A stretch of DNA of 9,192 nt, from NCBI GenBank assembly GCA_002408485.1, contig DHSP01000017.1, positions 7,496 to 16,687 of the forward strand, given 5' to 3'. A program made the position numbers and the translations under genes. Below the pieces are notes generated by a model. It saw nothing but the letters and a program-made list of their open reading frames with translations. It was not told the DNA's origin and did no database searches. The stretch's first letter is position 1, and each line of letters begins with the position of its first letter. This document shows, piece by piece, positions 1 through 6,738 of the stretch. The DNA comes from Proteiniphilum sp. UBA5283. GTDB lineage: Bacteria > Bacteroidota > Bacteroidia > Bacteroidales > Dysgonomonadaceae.

Positions 1-327
1 TTTACATACCGTTTGGGAGCGCACACCACCTCCGATGATCCGACCAAGTACCGAAAAAAGGAAGAGGAAATAGAGTGGGGGCTGACCGACCCGCTAATCA
101 GGCTGAGGCACTTCATGGAGAAAAAAGGAATATGGAATATTGATCCGGAGAAGCTAACGGAAGAGTACAAGCAGCAGATCAATCAACAGTTTCTGGACGC
201 CGAGCAAAACAAGAGCTATCCCCATGAAGATGTGTTTAAATTTATGTTTTCCGATATGCCGGACGAACTGAAGAGACAGAAAACAGAGTACGAACAATTC
301 TTACGTTGGAAGGAGAACCGGAAATGA
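1..327 (+). CDS. 2-oxo acid dehydrogenase E1 component, alpha subunit (C-terminal part)
   Basis: This is the C-terminal 108 codons of a thiamine-diphosphate-dependent E1 alpha subunit; the start lies left of the window. E1 decarboxylates a 2-oxo acid and transfers the acyl group to the lipoyl arm of E2. What identifies it is the block TYRLGAHTTSDDPTKYR at the left edge, the E1 alpha signature whose His and SDD residues lie at the cofactor site and phosphorylation-loop region of the family. A charged helical tail follows, with DPLIRLRHFMEKKG and FMFSDMPDELKRQ, which resembles the ends of PdhA and BCKDH alpha proteins. The frame is open from base 1, so the TTG at 13 is internal. The stop TGA at 325-327 overlaps the ATG of the E1 beta gene, indicating translational coupling. 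Pyruvate and branched-chain 2-oxo acids are both possible substrates; nothing in this fragment decides between them. Confidence 0.93.
   Translation, partial: FTYRLGAHTTSDDPTKYRKKEEEIEWGLTDPLIRLRHFMEKKGIWNIDPEKLTEEYKQQINQQFLDAEQNKSYPHEDVFKFMFSDMPDELKRQKTEYEQFLRWKENRK
310..315 (+). promoter_or_regulatory. Ribosome binding site for E1 beta
   Basis: AAGGAG lies inside the last codons of the E1 alpha gene and ends 8 bases before the ATG at 324. It supports ATG 324 as the start rather than the in-frame TTG at 306, which would put the site inside the coding region. It is the clearest Shine-Dalgarno-like sequence I found at a start in this window. Confidence 0.7.
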
Positions 328-1301
328 GTGTGATGACCATGGTAAAAGCGATTAATAACGCTTTGGATATCAAATTAAACGAAGACGAGAGCGTTGTTGT
401 CTATGGTGAAGATGTGGGCGTGGAGGGGGGAGTTTTTCGCGTGACCGAAGGCCTGCAGAGGAAATATGGGGTGGAGCGGGTGTTCGATTCGCCGCTGGCG
501 GAGTCGGGCATCGTGGGTACCGCTTTGGGAATGGCTGTCTCTGGACTCAGGCCCATAGTGGAGTTGCAGTTCGAAGGTTTTACCTACCCAGCCTTTAACC
601 AGATTGCGTCAAATGTGTCTCGGATGCAGAATCGTTCGCGCGGTAAGTTTTCCGTCCCCATGGTGATTCGTTTTCCGTACGGTGGAGGCATCAACGCATT
701 GGAACATCACTCCGACAGTCCGGAGGCGCTTTATGCCCACATCCCGGGACTGAAAGTGGTGGTGCCTTCAACGCCCTATGACGCAAAGGGACTGCTGATA
801 TCGGCCATAGAAAGCAACGATCCGGTGGTCTTTATGGAACCCAAGCGTATTTACCGTGCCATAAAACAGGAGGTACCCGACGAAAAGTACAGCCTCCCTC
901 TGGGCAAAGCCAAAGTGATTCAGGACGGATCCGATGTGACGGTCGTAGCTTTCGGCGCACTGATCCGGGAGTGCCAGAAAGCCATTGCCATGGCCGAAGA
1001 GGCCGGCATCTCAGTGGAGCTGGTTGACCTTCGTACCATCTATCCCATCGACAGGGAGACCATCCGCAATTCGGTACGGAAAACAGGTCGGATGGTCGTG
1101 GTAGCCGAGGCACATGAGTCGTTTAGCGTGGGGTCGGAGTTGATTGCCATCACCAACGAAGAGGCTTTTCTCTATCTTGAAGCGCCTCCCCGCAGGGTGA
1201 TGGGCTTTGATACCATCGTCCCTCTGGCACAGGGAGAAAAATATTTTATTATCTCACCAGAGCGTATTTTTTACGAAATTGAGAAAACATTCAATTTTTA
1301 A
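324..1301 (+). CDS. 2-oxo acid dehydrogenase E1 component, beta subunit (PDH/BCKDH type)
   Basis: The 325-residue protein is full length for E1 beta. It pairs with E1 alpha as a heterotetramer to bind thiamine diphosphate and perform oxidative decarboxylation of a 2-oxo acid in the cytoplasm. Visible family marks are YGEDVGVEGGVFRVTEGL (27-44), RVFDSPLAESGIVG (52-65) with the cofactor-activating Glu60, and GGG followed by LEHHSDSPEALYAHIPGLKV (126-145). His129 matches the conserved active-site His of bacterial E1 beta. Next come PSTPYDAKGLL (148-158), a Rossmann-like C-terminal domain with LVDLRTIYPID (233-243), and the closing GFDTIVPLAQ (294-303). The start ATG overlaps the upstream stop (ATGA) and is preceded by AAGGAG, so the two subunits are probably made in equal amounts. 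The middle of the protein recalls Gram-positive PdhB; the C-terminal GFDT block is closer to branched-chain enzymes. The acyl substrate is therefore left open. Confidence 0.95.
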   Translation: MSVMTMVKAINNALDIKLNEDESVVVYGEDVGVEGGVFRVTEGLQRKYGVERVFDSPLAESGIVGTALGMAVSGLRPIVELQFEGFTYPAFNQIASNVSRMQNRSRGKFSVPMVIRFPYGGGINALEHHSDSPEALYAHIPGLKVVVPSTPYDAKGLLISAIESNDPVVFMEPKRIYRAIKQEVPDEKYSLPLGKAKVIQDGSDVTVVAFGALIRECQKAIAMAEEAGISVELVDLRTIYPIDRETIRNSVRKTGRMVVVAEAHESFSVGSELIAITNEEAFLYLEAPPRRVMGFDTIVPLAQGEKYFIISPERIFYEIEKTFNF

Positions 1302-1345
1302 ATAATCCGTATGAAACGAGCATGAGAATTGTTCACGCATAAAAG

Positions 1346-1365
1346 CTATTCTTGTACAAGAATAG
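1346..1365. promoter_or_regulatory. Perfect 20-bp palindrome in the E1 beta-E2 gap
   Basis: CTATTCTTGTACAAGAATAG is identical to its own reverse complement over all 20 bases. It is centred in the 113-bp gap between the E1 beta stop and the E2 start, about 50 bases before the E2 ATG. As DNA it has the size and symmetry of a dimeric repressor operator; as RNA it could fold into an 8-bp stem with a GTAC loop. No T-run follows on the + strand, so it is not a standard intrinsic terminator. Each half contains TATTCTTG, one mismatch from the Bacteroidetes -7 consensus TAnnTTTG, so it might overlap an internal promoter. The 15-base spacing from the nearest upstream TTG (1329-1331) is shorter than expected. 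The palindrome is seen directly; the regulatory role is inference. Confidence 0.55.
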
Positions 1366-1414
1366 GGTGATGATGAGTCTTATACACCTTAAAGAGTAAA
1401 AATCAAGTGATTGT

Positions 1415-2713
1415 ATGAAATATACATTTAATTTCCCCGATTTAGGCGAGGGGCTGGAAGAAGGCACCATCCTGGAATGGTATGTCACGCAAGGGCAACA
1501 GGTGAACGAGGGTGACCCGCTTGTACAGATGGAAACCGACAAGGTGGTGGCCGATATCCCTTCCCCCAGAAAGGGTGTTGTTTCTCTGTTATACGGCAAC
1601 ACGGGAGATGTGATTAAAGTGGGGGCACCTCTCGTGGACATTGAGACAGAAGAGGCCGGTGTACCGCGGGAGAACGATCACGAGGAAACAATAAAAGAAA
1701 AAGTGGCTGTGGAGCCTGTCTACGAAACGGAGGAAGATGCCGGTGCGGTGGTCGGCACCATGGAAGTGGCCGGAAAGGACTCTGTACTGCCGGTAAGCAA
1801 TGAAGCTATACGAAGCAAAACTTTATCCGAACAGCAACGAAAGGCATTGGCCACACCGGTGGCAAGGGCCATGGCCAAAGAGATGGGCATCGATATCAAC
1901 AAGGTGCCGGGCAGTGGCCCTTCCGGCAGGGTAAAAAGTGAAGATATCCTTCATTATAATGCCAATTCTCAAAAGGCCGGAACAACGCAAGCCGCTCCTG
2001 CAGTTCCTACGGATGATGTGACCTACCTCCCGTTGACGCAAATCAGGAAGGCGATTGCCCGAAACATGCTGCATGCCAAACATAATGCGGCACATATGTC
2101 GGTTTTCGAAGAGGTGGAGATATCGGGACTGATGGCCGTGAGGTCGAAATACAAACAAAAATTTGCCGAAAAGGGTGTGAAACTGACCTACCTGCCCTTT
2201 ATCGTGAAAGCAGTGGCTATGGCATTGAAGAAACATCCGCAGCTTAATTCACAAATAGATTTGGAAAACAACCGGATGGTCATTCGCAACCGCTGCCACA
2301 TAGGTATTGCGGTAGATGCACCCGACGGGTTGGTGGTGCCGGTTATCCGGGATGCCGACCGACTCTCTATTTTCAATATTGCCCGGCTGCTTGGAGAGCT
2401 GGCCGATAAAGCAAGGAAACGAAAACTGACGCTCGACGAGATGAAGGAAGGCTCCTTTTCGATCACCAGCTTTGGGTCCATTGGTGGAATATTTGCCACG
2501 CCAGTACTCAACTACCCTCAGGCAGGCATCCTGGGTGTTGGAAGAATATTGCAAACTCCCATCGTGAGAGACAATGAAATTGTGATCGGACACATCATGC
2601 CGCTCTCGCTCTCCGTGGATCATCGCATCGTGGATGGCGGCGAAACAACCCGCTTCATATCCGATGTGATGGAATATCTCACCGATCCGCTTTTATTTTT
2701 AATGGAGGATTAG
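1415..2713 (+). CDS. Dihydrolipoamide acyltransferase (E2) of a 2-oxo acid dehydrogenase complex
   Basis: This 432-residue E2 forms the core of the complex. Its swinging lipoyl arm takes the acyl group from E1 and the catalytic domain passes it to CoA. A single lipoyl domain spans about 2-77 with the lipoylation motif METDKVV and target Lys43. An acidic linker of about 80-140 follows. A peripheral-subunit-binding domain of about 145-180 shows ATPVARAMAKEMGID and the GSGPSGRV turn. The chloramphenicol-acetyltransferase-like catalytic domain of about 203-432 ends in SVDHRIVDGG, with catalytic His403 and Asp407. Length and order match one-lipoyl E2 proteins of PDH or BCKDH type. The ATG at 1415 puts the lipoyl domain at the N terminus as usual. 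There is only a weak purine stretch (AAAGAG at 1391-1396), too far upstream to be a standard ribosome binding site. It follows E1 alpha and E1 beta on the same strand; E3 is not seen nearby. Confidence 0.95.
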   Translation: MKYTFNFPDLGEGLEEGTILEWYVTQGQQVNEGDPLVQMETDKVVADIPSPRKGVVSLLYGNTGDVIKVGAPLVDIETEEAGVPRENDHEETIKEKVAVEPVYETEEDAGAVVGTMEVAGKDSVLPVSNEAIRSKTLSEQQRKALATPVARAMAKEMGIDINKVPGSGPSGRVKSEDILHYNANSQKAGTTQAAPAVPTDDVTYLPLTQIRKAIARNMLHAKHNAAHMSVFEEVEISGLMAVRSKYKQKFAEKGVKLTYLPFIVKAVAMALKKHPQLNSQIDLENNRMVIRNRCHIGIAVDAPDGLVVPVIRDADRLSIFNIARLLGELADKARKRKLTLDEMKEGSFSITSFGSIGGIFATPVLNYPQAGILGVGRILQTPIVRDNEIVIGHIMPLSLSVDHRIVDGGETTRFISDVMEYLTDPLLFLMED

Positions 2714-2756
2714 GTTTATTTGGAAACGTGCATGCGCTGAAAGAGAAAATATTTTG

Positions 2757-2764
2757 TAAATTTG
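2757..2764 (+). promoter_or_regulatory. Possible Bacteroidetes -7 element before the beta-helix gene
   Basis: TAAATTTG fits the TAnnTTTG -7 consensus known for Bacteroides promoters and lies in an A/T-rich stretch in the 88-bp gap between the E2 stop and the next ATG. It would place the transcript start near 2770 and leave a leader of about 30 nt. No TTTG lies at the usual -33 distance, so the match is partial, and such octamers occur by chance in A/T-rich DNA. Confidence 0.3.
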
Positions 2765-2801
2765 TTTATAAATATTCTAAGATCGATACAAATATTTTCT
2801 C

Positions 2802-4427
2802 ATGAATAAAATATATCTGTTTGTTTTCTTCGTTGCCTTCCTGTGTAGCATTACACAGATGTCCTGCCAAACCATACCAGACAACGTGGATCAACCCGGT
2901 GAAACCGGGAAATTACCTGAAAAAAAGAGACTCTCTCAGGCGGATATTCAAAGGCTTATTTCGAATGGATGGGTCCGGTACAGCGACTTTGGCGCCAAAG
3001 GCGATGGAAAAACGGACGATATAGAAGCCATAGCTGCAACGCATGCATTTGCTAATCAGCACAACCTGAAAGTCAAAGCAGACGACGGGGTCACTTATTA
3101 CATTGGAGGCAAAAAACACACTGTCAGTATACAGACCGATACCGAATTCGGAAAGGCTACCTTTATCTTTGACGATACAAGCGTGGAAGACCGGAATGCC
3201 CACGTTTTCTCAATCAATTCTACGAATCAGTCATTCAAGCCCGCCAATATTACTTCTTTGAAAAGAAACCAGAGTCGATTGGATATTTCACTGCCGGGCA
3301 TCTGTCTCGTGACGGTAACAGATTCCAACGTAAAACGTTATATCCGGTATGGAGCCAATCAAAACAACGGTTCCTCGCAGACGGATGTATTTGTTGTCGA
3401 TAAAAACGGTAATGTGGATAGCAACACCCCCATAATCTGGGATTTTGATCGGATCACGGAAATTACGGCTCTCCCGGTCGATGAGACAGTACTGACTGTT
3501 TCTGGAGGAAAATTCACCACCATTGCAAACAGGGAGAATTCCAAATATAGTTACTATGCCCGGGGGATTGCGATCAGACGCTCCAACGTTGTTGTTGACG
3601 GACTCGAACACCGTATCACCGGCGAAGGAGACCACGGCGCGCCGTATAATGGTTTTATCAGCATCAGCAACTGCATGAACGTGACAGTCAGAAATACCAT
3701 TCTGACAGGTCACAAAGTATACCGTACAATTGGATCGGCAGGGACCATGGTCTCAATGGGTACCTATGATATAAACATCAATAGGGCTCTTAACATTACC
3801 TTCGAGAACTGTAGCCAGACGAATGATATCAACAATCCGGAATATTGGGGAATCATGGGATCCAACTACTGCAAGAATGTCGTATACGATCATTGTATCT
3901 TTTCAAGATTTGATGCCCATATGGGTGTGGCCAATGCTACCATCCGAAATTCAACGCTGGGGCATCAGGGGATAAATGCCATTGGCAGCGGAACTTTTGT
4001 CGTGGAGAATTCCACCATTCGCGGTACAAACCTGATCAATCTTCGTTCCGATTACGGTAGCACCTGGGAAGGTGAATTCATCATCCGCAATTGCACCTTT
4101 GTACCCCGTAGTGTGAAATCGGGCAGCGTGAACCTGATTGGCGGATCCAATTCAGGTCAGCATGATTTTGGGTATACCTGCTATATGCCGGAACGAATTA
4201 CGATTGAAAACCTTAAAATTATGGATTCCGGTCATCCGGAAGGATATAAGGGCCCGGCAATTTTTGCAAATTTCAATAAGCAAATGGTTGATGATACCTA
4301 TGTGGAAACGTATCCGCTTGTCAAGACAAAAGAAGTCATTCTCCATAATGTAACCACACAGAGTTCCTTGCCCTTAAGGGTCAGTGATAATTCCTATATG
4401 TTCAACGATGTGACTGTAATTCGATAA
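2802..4427 (+). CDS. Secreted right-handed beta-helix lipoprotein, pectate-lyase superfamily (PF12708-like)
   Basis: The 541-residue protein begins with a hydrophobic signal (IYLFVFFVAFLCSI) followed by QMSC. Cys22 is a plausible lipid-attachment site, although Gln at -3 departs from the usual lipobox. A linker rich in Pro, Gly and Lys follows. Then comes DFGAKGDGKTDD (62-73), the entry motif of the pectate-lyase-3/GH28-like beta-helix fold. From about 260 onward, short repeated strands typical of beta-helix rungs are visible (VVVDGLEHRITG, NVTVRNTILTG, NITFENCSQTN, ATIRNSTLGHQG, FVVENSTIRG, FIIRNCTFVP). These folds usually bind or cleave polysaccharides outside the cell. I could not identify a catalytic triad, so lyase, hydrolase or binding protein all remain possible. 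The gene stands alone: the upstream neighbour is the E2 gene, the downstream neighbour is convergent, and no SusC/SusD or other glycan genes are in view. The ATG start gives a proper signal peptide. Confidence 0.85.
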   Translation: MNKIYLFVFFVAFLCSITQMSCQTIPDNVDQPGETGKLPEKKRLSQADIQRLISNGWVRYSDFGAKGDGKTDDIEAIAATHAFANQHNLKVKADDGVTYYIGGKKHTVSIQTDTEFGKATFIFDDTSVEDRNAHVFSINSTNQSFKPANITSLKRNQSRLDISLPGICLVTVTDSNVKRYIRYGANQNNGSSQTDVFVVDKNGNVDSNTPIIWDFDRITEITALPVDETVLTVSGGKFTTIANRENSKYSYYARGIAIRRSNVVVDGLEHRITGEGDHGAPYNGFISISNCMNVTVRNTILTGHKVYRTIGSAGTMVSMGTYDININRALNITFENCSQTNDINNPEYWGIMGSNYCKNVVYDHCIFSRFDAHMGVANATIRNSTLGHQGINAIGSGTFVVENSTIRGTNLINLRSDYGSTWEGEFIIRNCTFVPRSVKSGSVNLIGGSNSGQHDFGYTCYMPERITIENLKIMDSGHPEGYKGPAIFANFNKQMVDDTYVETYPLVKTKEVILHNVTTQSSLPLRVSDNSYMFNDVTVIR

Positions 4428-4540
4428 CCAGACTTAATACAAGATGATGACAATCAGGCTAACCAGCTCCTGGAAAAGTTCATCCGATGTCCGGCACTTT
4501 TAAAACACATTTGTGCGTTCCATCTCAGTTTATTTTAATC

Positions 4541-4572
4541 AGGGGGAAATACCCCTGCGGATGCTTCCCCCT
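4541..4572. terminator. G/C hairpin between convergent genes, possible terminator
   Basis: AGGGGGAA (4541-4548) and TTCCCCCT (4565-4572) form an 8-bp stem around a 16-base loop. A shorter alternative hairpin, GGGG-AAATA-CCCC (4543-4555), uses the same left arm. It sits in the 169-bp gap between the convergent beta-helix gene and the metal-efflux operon, where ends of transcription from both sides are expected. Neither strand has a good T-run after the stem, so the call rests on position and stem strength only. I see nothing else in this gap. Confidence 0.4.
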
Positions 4573-4596
4573 TCAACAAAAAAACTATTAAATTAA

Positions 4597-5028
4597 TTAT
4601 TTCCTGTACTTGCAGCATGCCGGCAGAGCATCGTACGTGGCCTGATCGGCTTTAAACTTGTCGGTATCGTGCCCGGCTTTGGCCACGGCTTTTGCAATGT
4701 CGTCGGGCGACGTTTTATCGGTATTGTAATTCAAATGCAGTACTTGTTTCTCCATCTCCCAGCTTGCAAAAGAAACACCTGCCACTCCCTTTGCCGCTTT
4801 TTCAATACGGTCTTTGCACATTTCACAACTTCCCTTTACATTCAACATGGCATGTTTTTCGTGGGCTTGGCCGGATGTCATGTGATCCGTTTCATTGTGT
4901 TGGGCGTCCATTTCCATCTGTCCCATTTCATTATTTGGTGTTGAATCATTTTTGCCGGATGATCCTGAATTACAGGCAATGAGCAAGAGTGTGCTCAGCG
5001 CAAACGTTGCTAAAATTGTTGTTTTCAT
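4597..5028 (-). CDS. HMA-domain lipoprotein, putative periplasmic copper-binding protein of the Cus operon
   Basis: This 143-residue protein has a signal peptide ending in the lipobox LIAC, giving lipidation at Cys19 and membrane anchoring. A Met/His-rich linker (about 34-61, with MGQMEMD and HNETDHM) may bind metal. An HMA (heavy-metal-associated) domain starts near 60 with GSCEMCKDR; Cys68 and Cys71 are the CxxC pair that binds Cu(I) or similar ions. The tail ends in LPACCKYR, adding Cys138 and Cys139. It is the last gene of the cus operon, 36 bp after cusB. The likely role is periplasmic capture of copper or silver and hand-over to the efflux adaptor; that is inference from domain and context. 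The last 85 residues align without gaps to the C-terminal domain of CusB (60 of 85 identical by my count), and their final 27 codons are virtually identical in DNA. No clear Shine-Dalgarno sequence precedes the ATG. Confidence 0.88.
   Translation of the reverse strand: MKTTILATFALSTLLLIACNSGSSGKNDSTPNNEMGQMEMDAQHNETDHMTSGQAHEKHAMLNVKGSCEMCKDRIEKAAKGVAGVSFASWEMEKQVLHLNYNTDKTSPDDIAKAVAKAGHDTDKFKADQATYDALPACCKYRK
4604..4683. repeat. 80-bp perfect direct repeat, copy 1 (3' end of HMA lipoprotein gene)
   Basis: These 80 bases are identical to 5072-5151, with an offset of 468 bases. They encode the shared protein tail running from AKAGHD to PACCKYR. Divergence begins immediately outside both ends. 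Synonymous sites are identical too, which points to recent copying or gene conversion rather than protein-level selection alone. Confidence 0.97.
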
Positions 5029-5064
5029 TTTTGTTACCGTTTAAAATTTGAATAAATTGATTAT

Positions 5065-6723
5065 TTAATCTCTGTACTTGCAGCATGCCGGCAGAGCATC
5101 GTACGTGGCCTGATCGGCTTTAAACTTGTCGGTATCGTGCCCGGCTTTGGCAATCACTTTGGCAACAGCATCGACCGTTGTTTTTGAGGGATCGAAATTA
5201 AGATGCAACTGTTTTGTCTTGACATCCCAGCTTGCAGAAGTGACACCACTGACTGATTTTGCTGCTTTTTCGATACGATCCTTACACATCTCGCATAATC
5301 CCTGCACCGTCAGCATCACATGTTTACCGTCCGAAGCAGTAGTCTGCATGTTGTGACTTCCGTGCTCCGTGGCAGGTGCTGTACTTGCAGGAGCAGTTCC
5401 ATTCATCGAGTGACCTTCGTGCCCTGTTACGGCTCGTCCTGCTTCGTCGTTCATCATGCTCCGTTTCCCGGCCAGCTGGGCACTCGCATCGATGGTGAAA
5501 GCGCCGTTGGTCACTATCTCATCTCCTTCGCTGATACCGGACAATACCACGTAGGCGTCTCCCAGCGACGGTCCCAGCTCAATCTCCCGGAGGAGGAAAG
5601 CCGGTGTTTCCGTATCGGGTTGTTTCACGTAAACGATGGAACGCTTACCGGTCCACAGAATGGCCGACCTGGGAATAACAACTTCATTGTTGTATTGTTT
5701 CAGTGGGGCGTTGATGAGAGCATTGGCATACATCTCCGGTTTCAGCTCCATGTCGGGGTTAGTTGTCTCCACCCGCACCTTTGCGGTACGAGTGGAAGGA
5801 TCCAGGATGGGATTGATAAAGGATATCTTCCCCGAGAATGTTTTACCTGGGAGCGACTGCAGCGTATATTTCAGCCGGTCGCCCACCTTCAGGAAGGGAA
5901 GGTCTGACTCGTATGCATCGAATATTGCCCATACCTGCGATAAGTTGGCCACATCAAACAATACAGTGCCGGTATTCACATAATCACCCTGGTTCACATT
6001 TTTTGATATCACAATTCCGCTTGTGGTAGCGACTACATCGATCAGCGGTGAAACTTTACCCGACTGTTCGATGCGCGCAATCTGCTCATCGGTCAGCTTC
6101 CACAGATGTAGCTTCTCTCTGACTGCTTGCAGCAAAGCTGGCTGCAGATCTTTCATTTTTACCGCTTCAATCAGCTCCTGCTGTGCGTTTAGCAGTTCCG
6201 GGGAGTAGATGGTGGCGATGGGTTGTCCCCGGTGCACGCTCTCGCCGGTGAAAGAGACGTACAACTTTTCGATGCGTCCGCTCACGTGGGCGGTTTGCGA
6301 TTGCGTGAGCCGCTCGTCTACCTGGATGGTACCATACAGACGGACCTCCTTCACGGGGTTCTGCCTGCTGACGACCGTGGTCTGCACGTTGGCGAGGGCA
6401 GCCGCTTCTGCCGAAAGCTGAATAGCATCCGGGTCGATGGAGGCATCTCCCGAGCCGGTGGTATGCAGAGGAATCAGATCCATCCCGCAAATGGGGCAGT
6501 CACCGGGTTCCTCCATCCTGATCTGTGGGTGCATGGAGCAGGTCCAGATGGTTGGCTCAGTTCCGTGATTATGGGCTTCTTCTTGGGTAGCTGCATGCTG
6601 TGACGAATGATTCCGGTTATTTCCGGAGAAAATAAGCCACCCGAGGATCAGGCCGGCCAACAGAATCAATCCATACCTGAAATATGGATGATTACCAATC
6701 TCTTTTATTTTATTTTTATTCAT
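5065..6723 (-). CDS. cusB: CusB-type RND efflux periplasmic adaptor with N-terminal heavy-metal-binding and C-terminal HMA domains
   Basis: The 552-residue membrane-fusion protein should link the CusA pump to the CusC channel and pass Cu(I)/Ag(I). Residues about 17-33 form a membrane anchor (YGLILLAGLILGWLIF). A His-rich stretch leads to a heavy-metal-binding domain (59-86): WTCSMHPQI and PGDCPICGMDLIPL, with Cys62, Met64, His65, Cys76 and Cys79. The adaptor core (about 100-420) shows barrel-sandwich halves (VSGRIEKLYV, GIVISKNVNQGDYVNTG) around a helical hairpin, then VWAIFDAYESDLPFLKVGD and DPSTRTAKVRVE of the beta-barrel. After a His/Met linker (434-470, GHEGHSMNG, EHGSHNM) comes an extra HMA domain with Cys477 and Cys480, ending in PACCKYRD. 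Ordinary CusB lacks this C-terminal HMA domain. The gene starts 15 bp after cusC and lacks a clear Shine-Dalgarno sequence. Metal specificity (Cu/Ag rather than Zn/Co) is inferred from the domains and from CusA and CusC. Confidence 0.93.
   Translation of the reverse strand: MNKNKIKEIGNHPYFRYGLILLAGLILGWLIFSGNNRNHSSQHAATQEEAHNHGTEPTIWTCSMHPQIRMEEPGDCPICGMDLIPLHTTGSGDASIDPDAIQLSAEAAALANVQTTVVSRQNPVKEVRLYGTIQVDERLTQSQTAHVSGRIEKLYVSFTGESVHRGQPIATIYSPELLNAQQELIEAVKMKDLQPALLQAVREKLHLWKLTDEQIARIEQSGKVSPLIDVVATTSGIVISKNVNQGDYVNTGTVLFDVANLSQVWAIFDAYESDLPFLKVGDRLKYTLQSLPGKTFSGKISFINPILDPSTRTAKVRVETTNPDMELKPEMYANALINAPLKQYNNEVVIPRSAILWTGKRSIVYVKQPDTETPAFLLREIELGPSLGDAYVVLSGISEGDEIVTNGAFTIDASAQLAGKRSMMNDEAGRAVTGHEGHSMNGTAPASTAPATEHGSHNMQTTASDGKHVMLTVQGLCEMCKDRIEKAAKSVSGVTSASWDVKTKQLHLNFDPSKTTVDAVAKVIAKAGHDTDKFKADQATYDALPACCKYRD
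5072..5151. repeat. 80-bp perfect direct repeat, copy 2 (3' end of cusB)
   Basis: This is the partner of 4604-4683, in the same orientation and the same reading frame, located in the last codons of the cusB-like gene. Recombination between the two copies would remove 468 bp and fuse the cusB 3' end to the lipoprotein tail while keeping the frame (468 is a multiple of 3). Confidence 0.97.
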
Positions 6724-6738
6724 AGTAATGATGCTGTT

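Noticed and set aside
306..323. TTG at 306 as the start of E1 beta
   Set aside because: It lies upstream of the AAGGAG at 310-315 and inside E1 alpha codons. ATG 324 has ideal spacing, a normal family N terminus and the typical ATGA overlap.
1333..1641. 102-codon - strand frame covering the E1 beta-E2 gap
   Set aside because: Most of it is the antisense of the E2 lipoyl domain; the remainder is translated palindrome and leader sequence with no family features.
4463..4476. CCAG-CTC-CTGG mini-hairpin downstream of the beta-helix gene
   Set aside because: The 4-bp stem is too weak and has no T-run; the G/C hairpin at 4541-4572 is the better terminator candidate.
4444..4503. 19-codon frame after the beta-helix gene
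   Set aside because: It is very short, has no ribosome binding site and shows no similarity to anything I recognise; random short frames of this size are common.
4604..5151. The two 80-bp copies as a mobile-element or attachment-site duplication
   Set aside because: Both copies are in frame within coding sequence for the same protein tail and no integrase or transposase lies between them; domain duplication explains them.
5320..5907. 195-codon open frame on the + strand opposite cusB
   Set aside because: It has no recognisable domain and is Cys/Arg/Ser-rich as expected of an antisense shadow; the - strand frame is an unmistakable adaptor protein.
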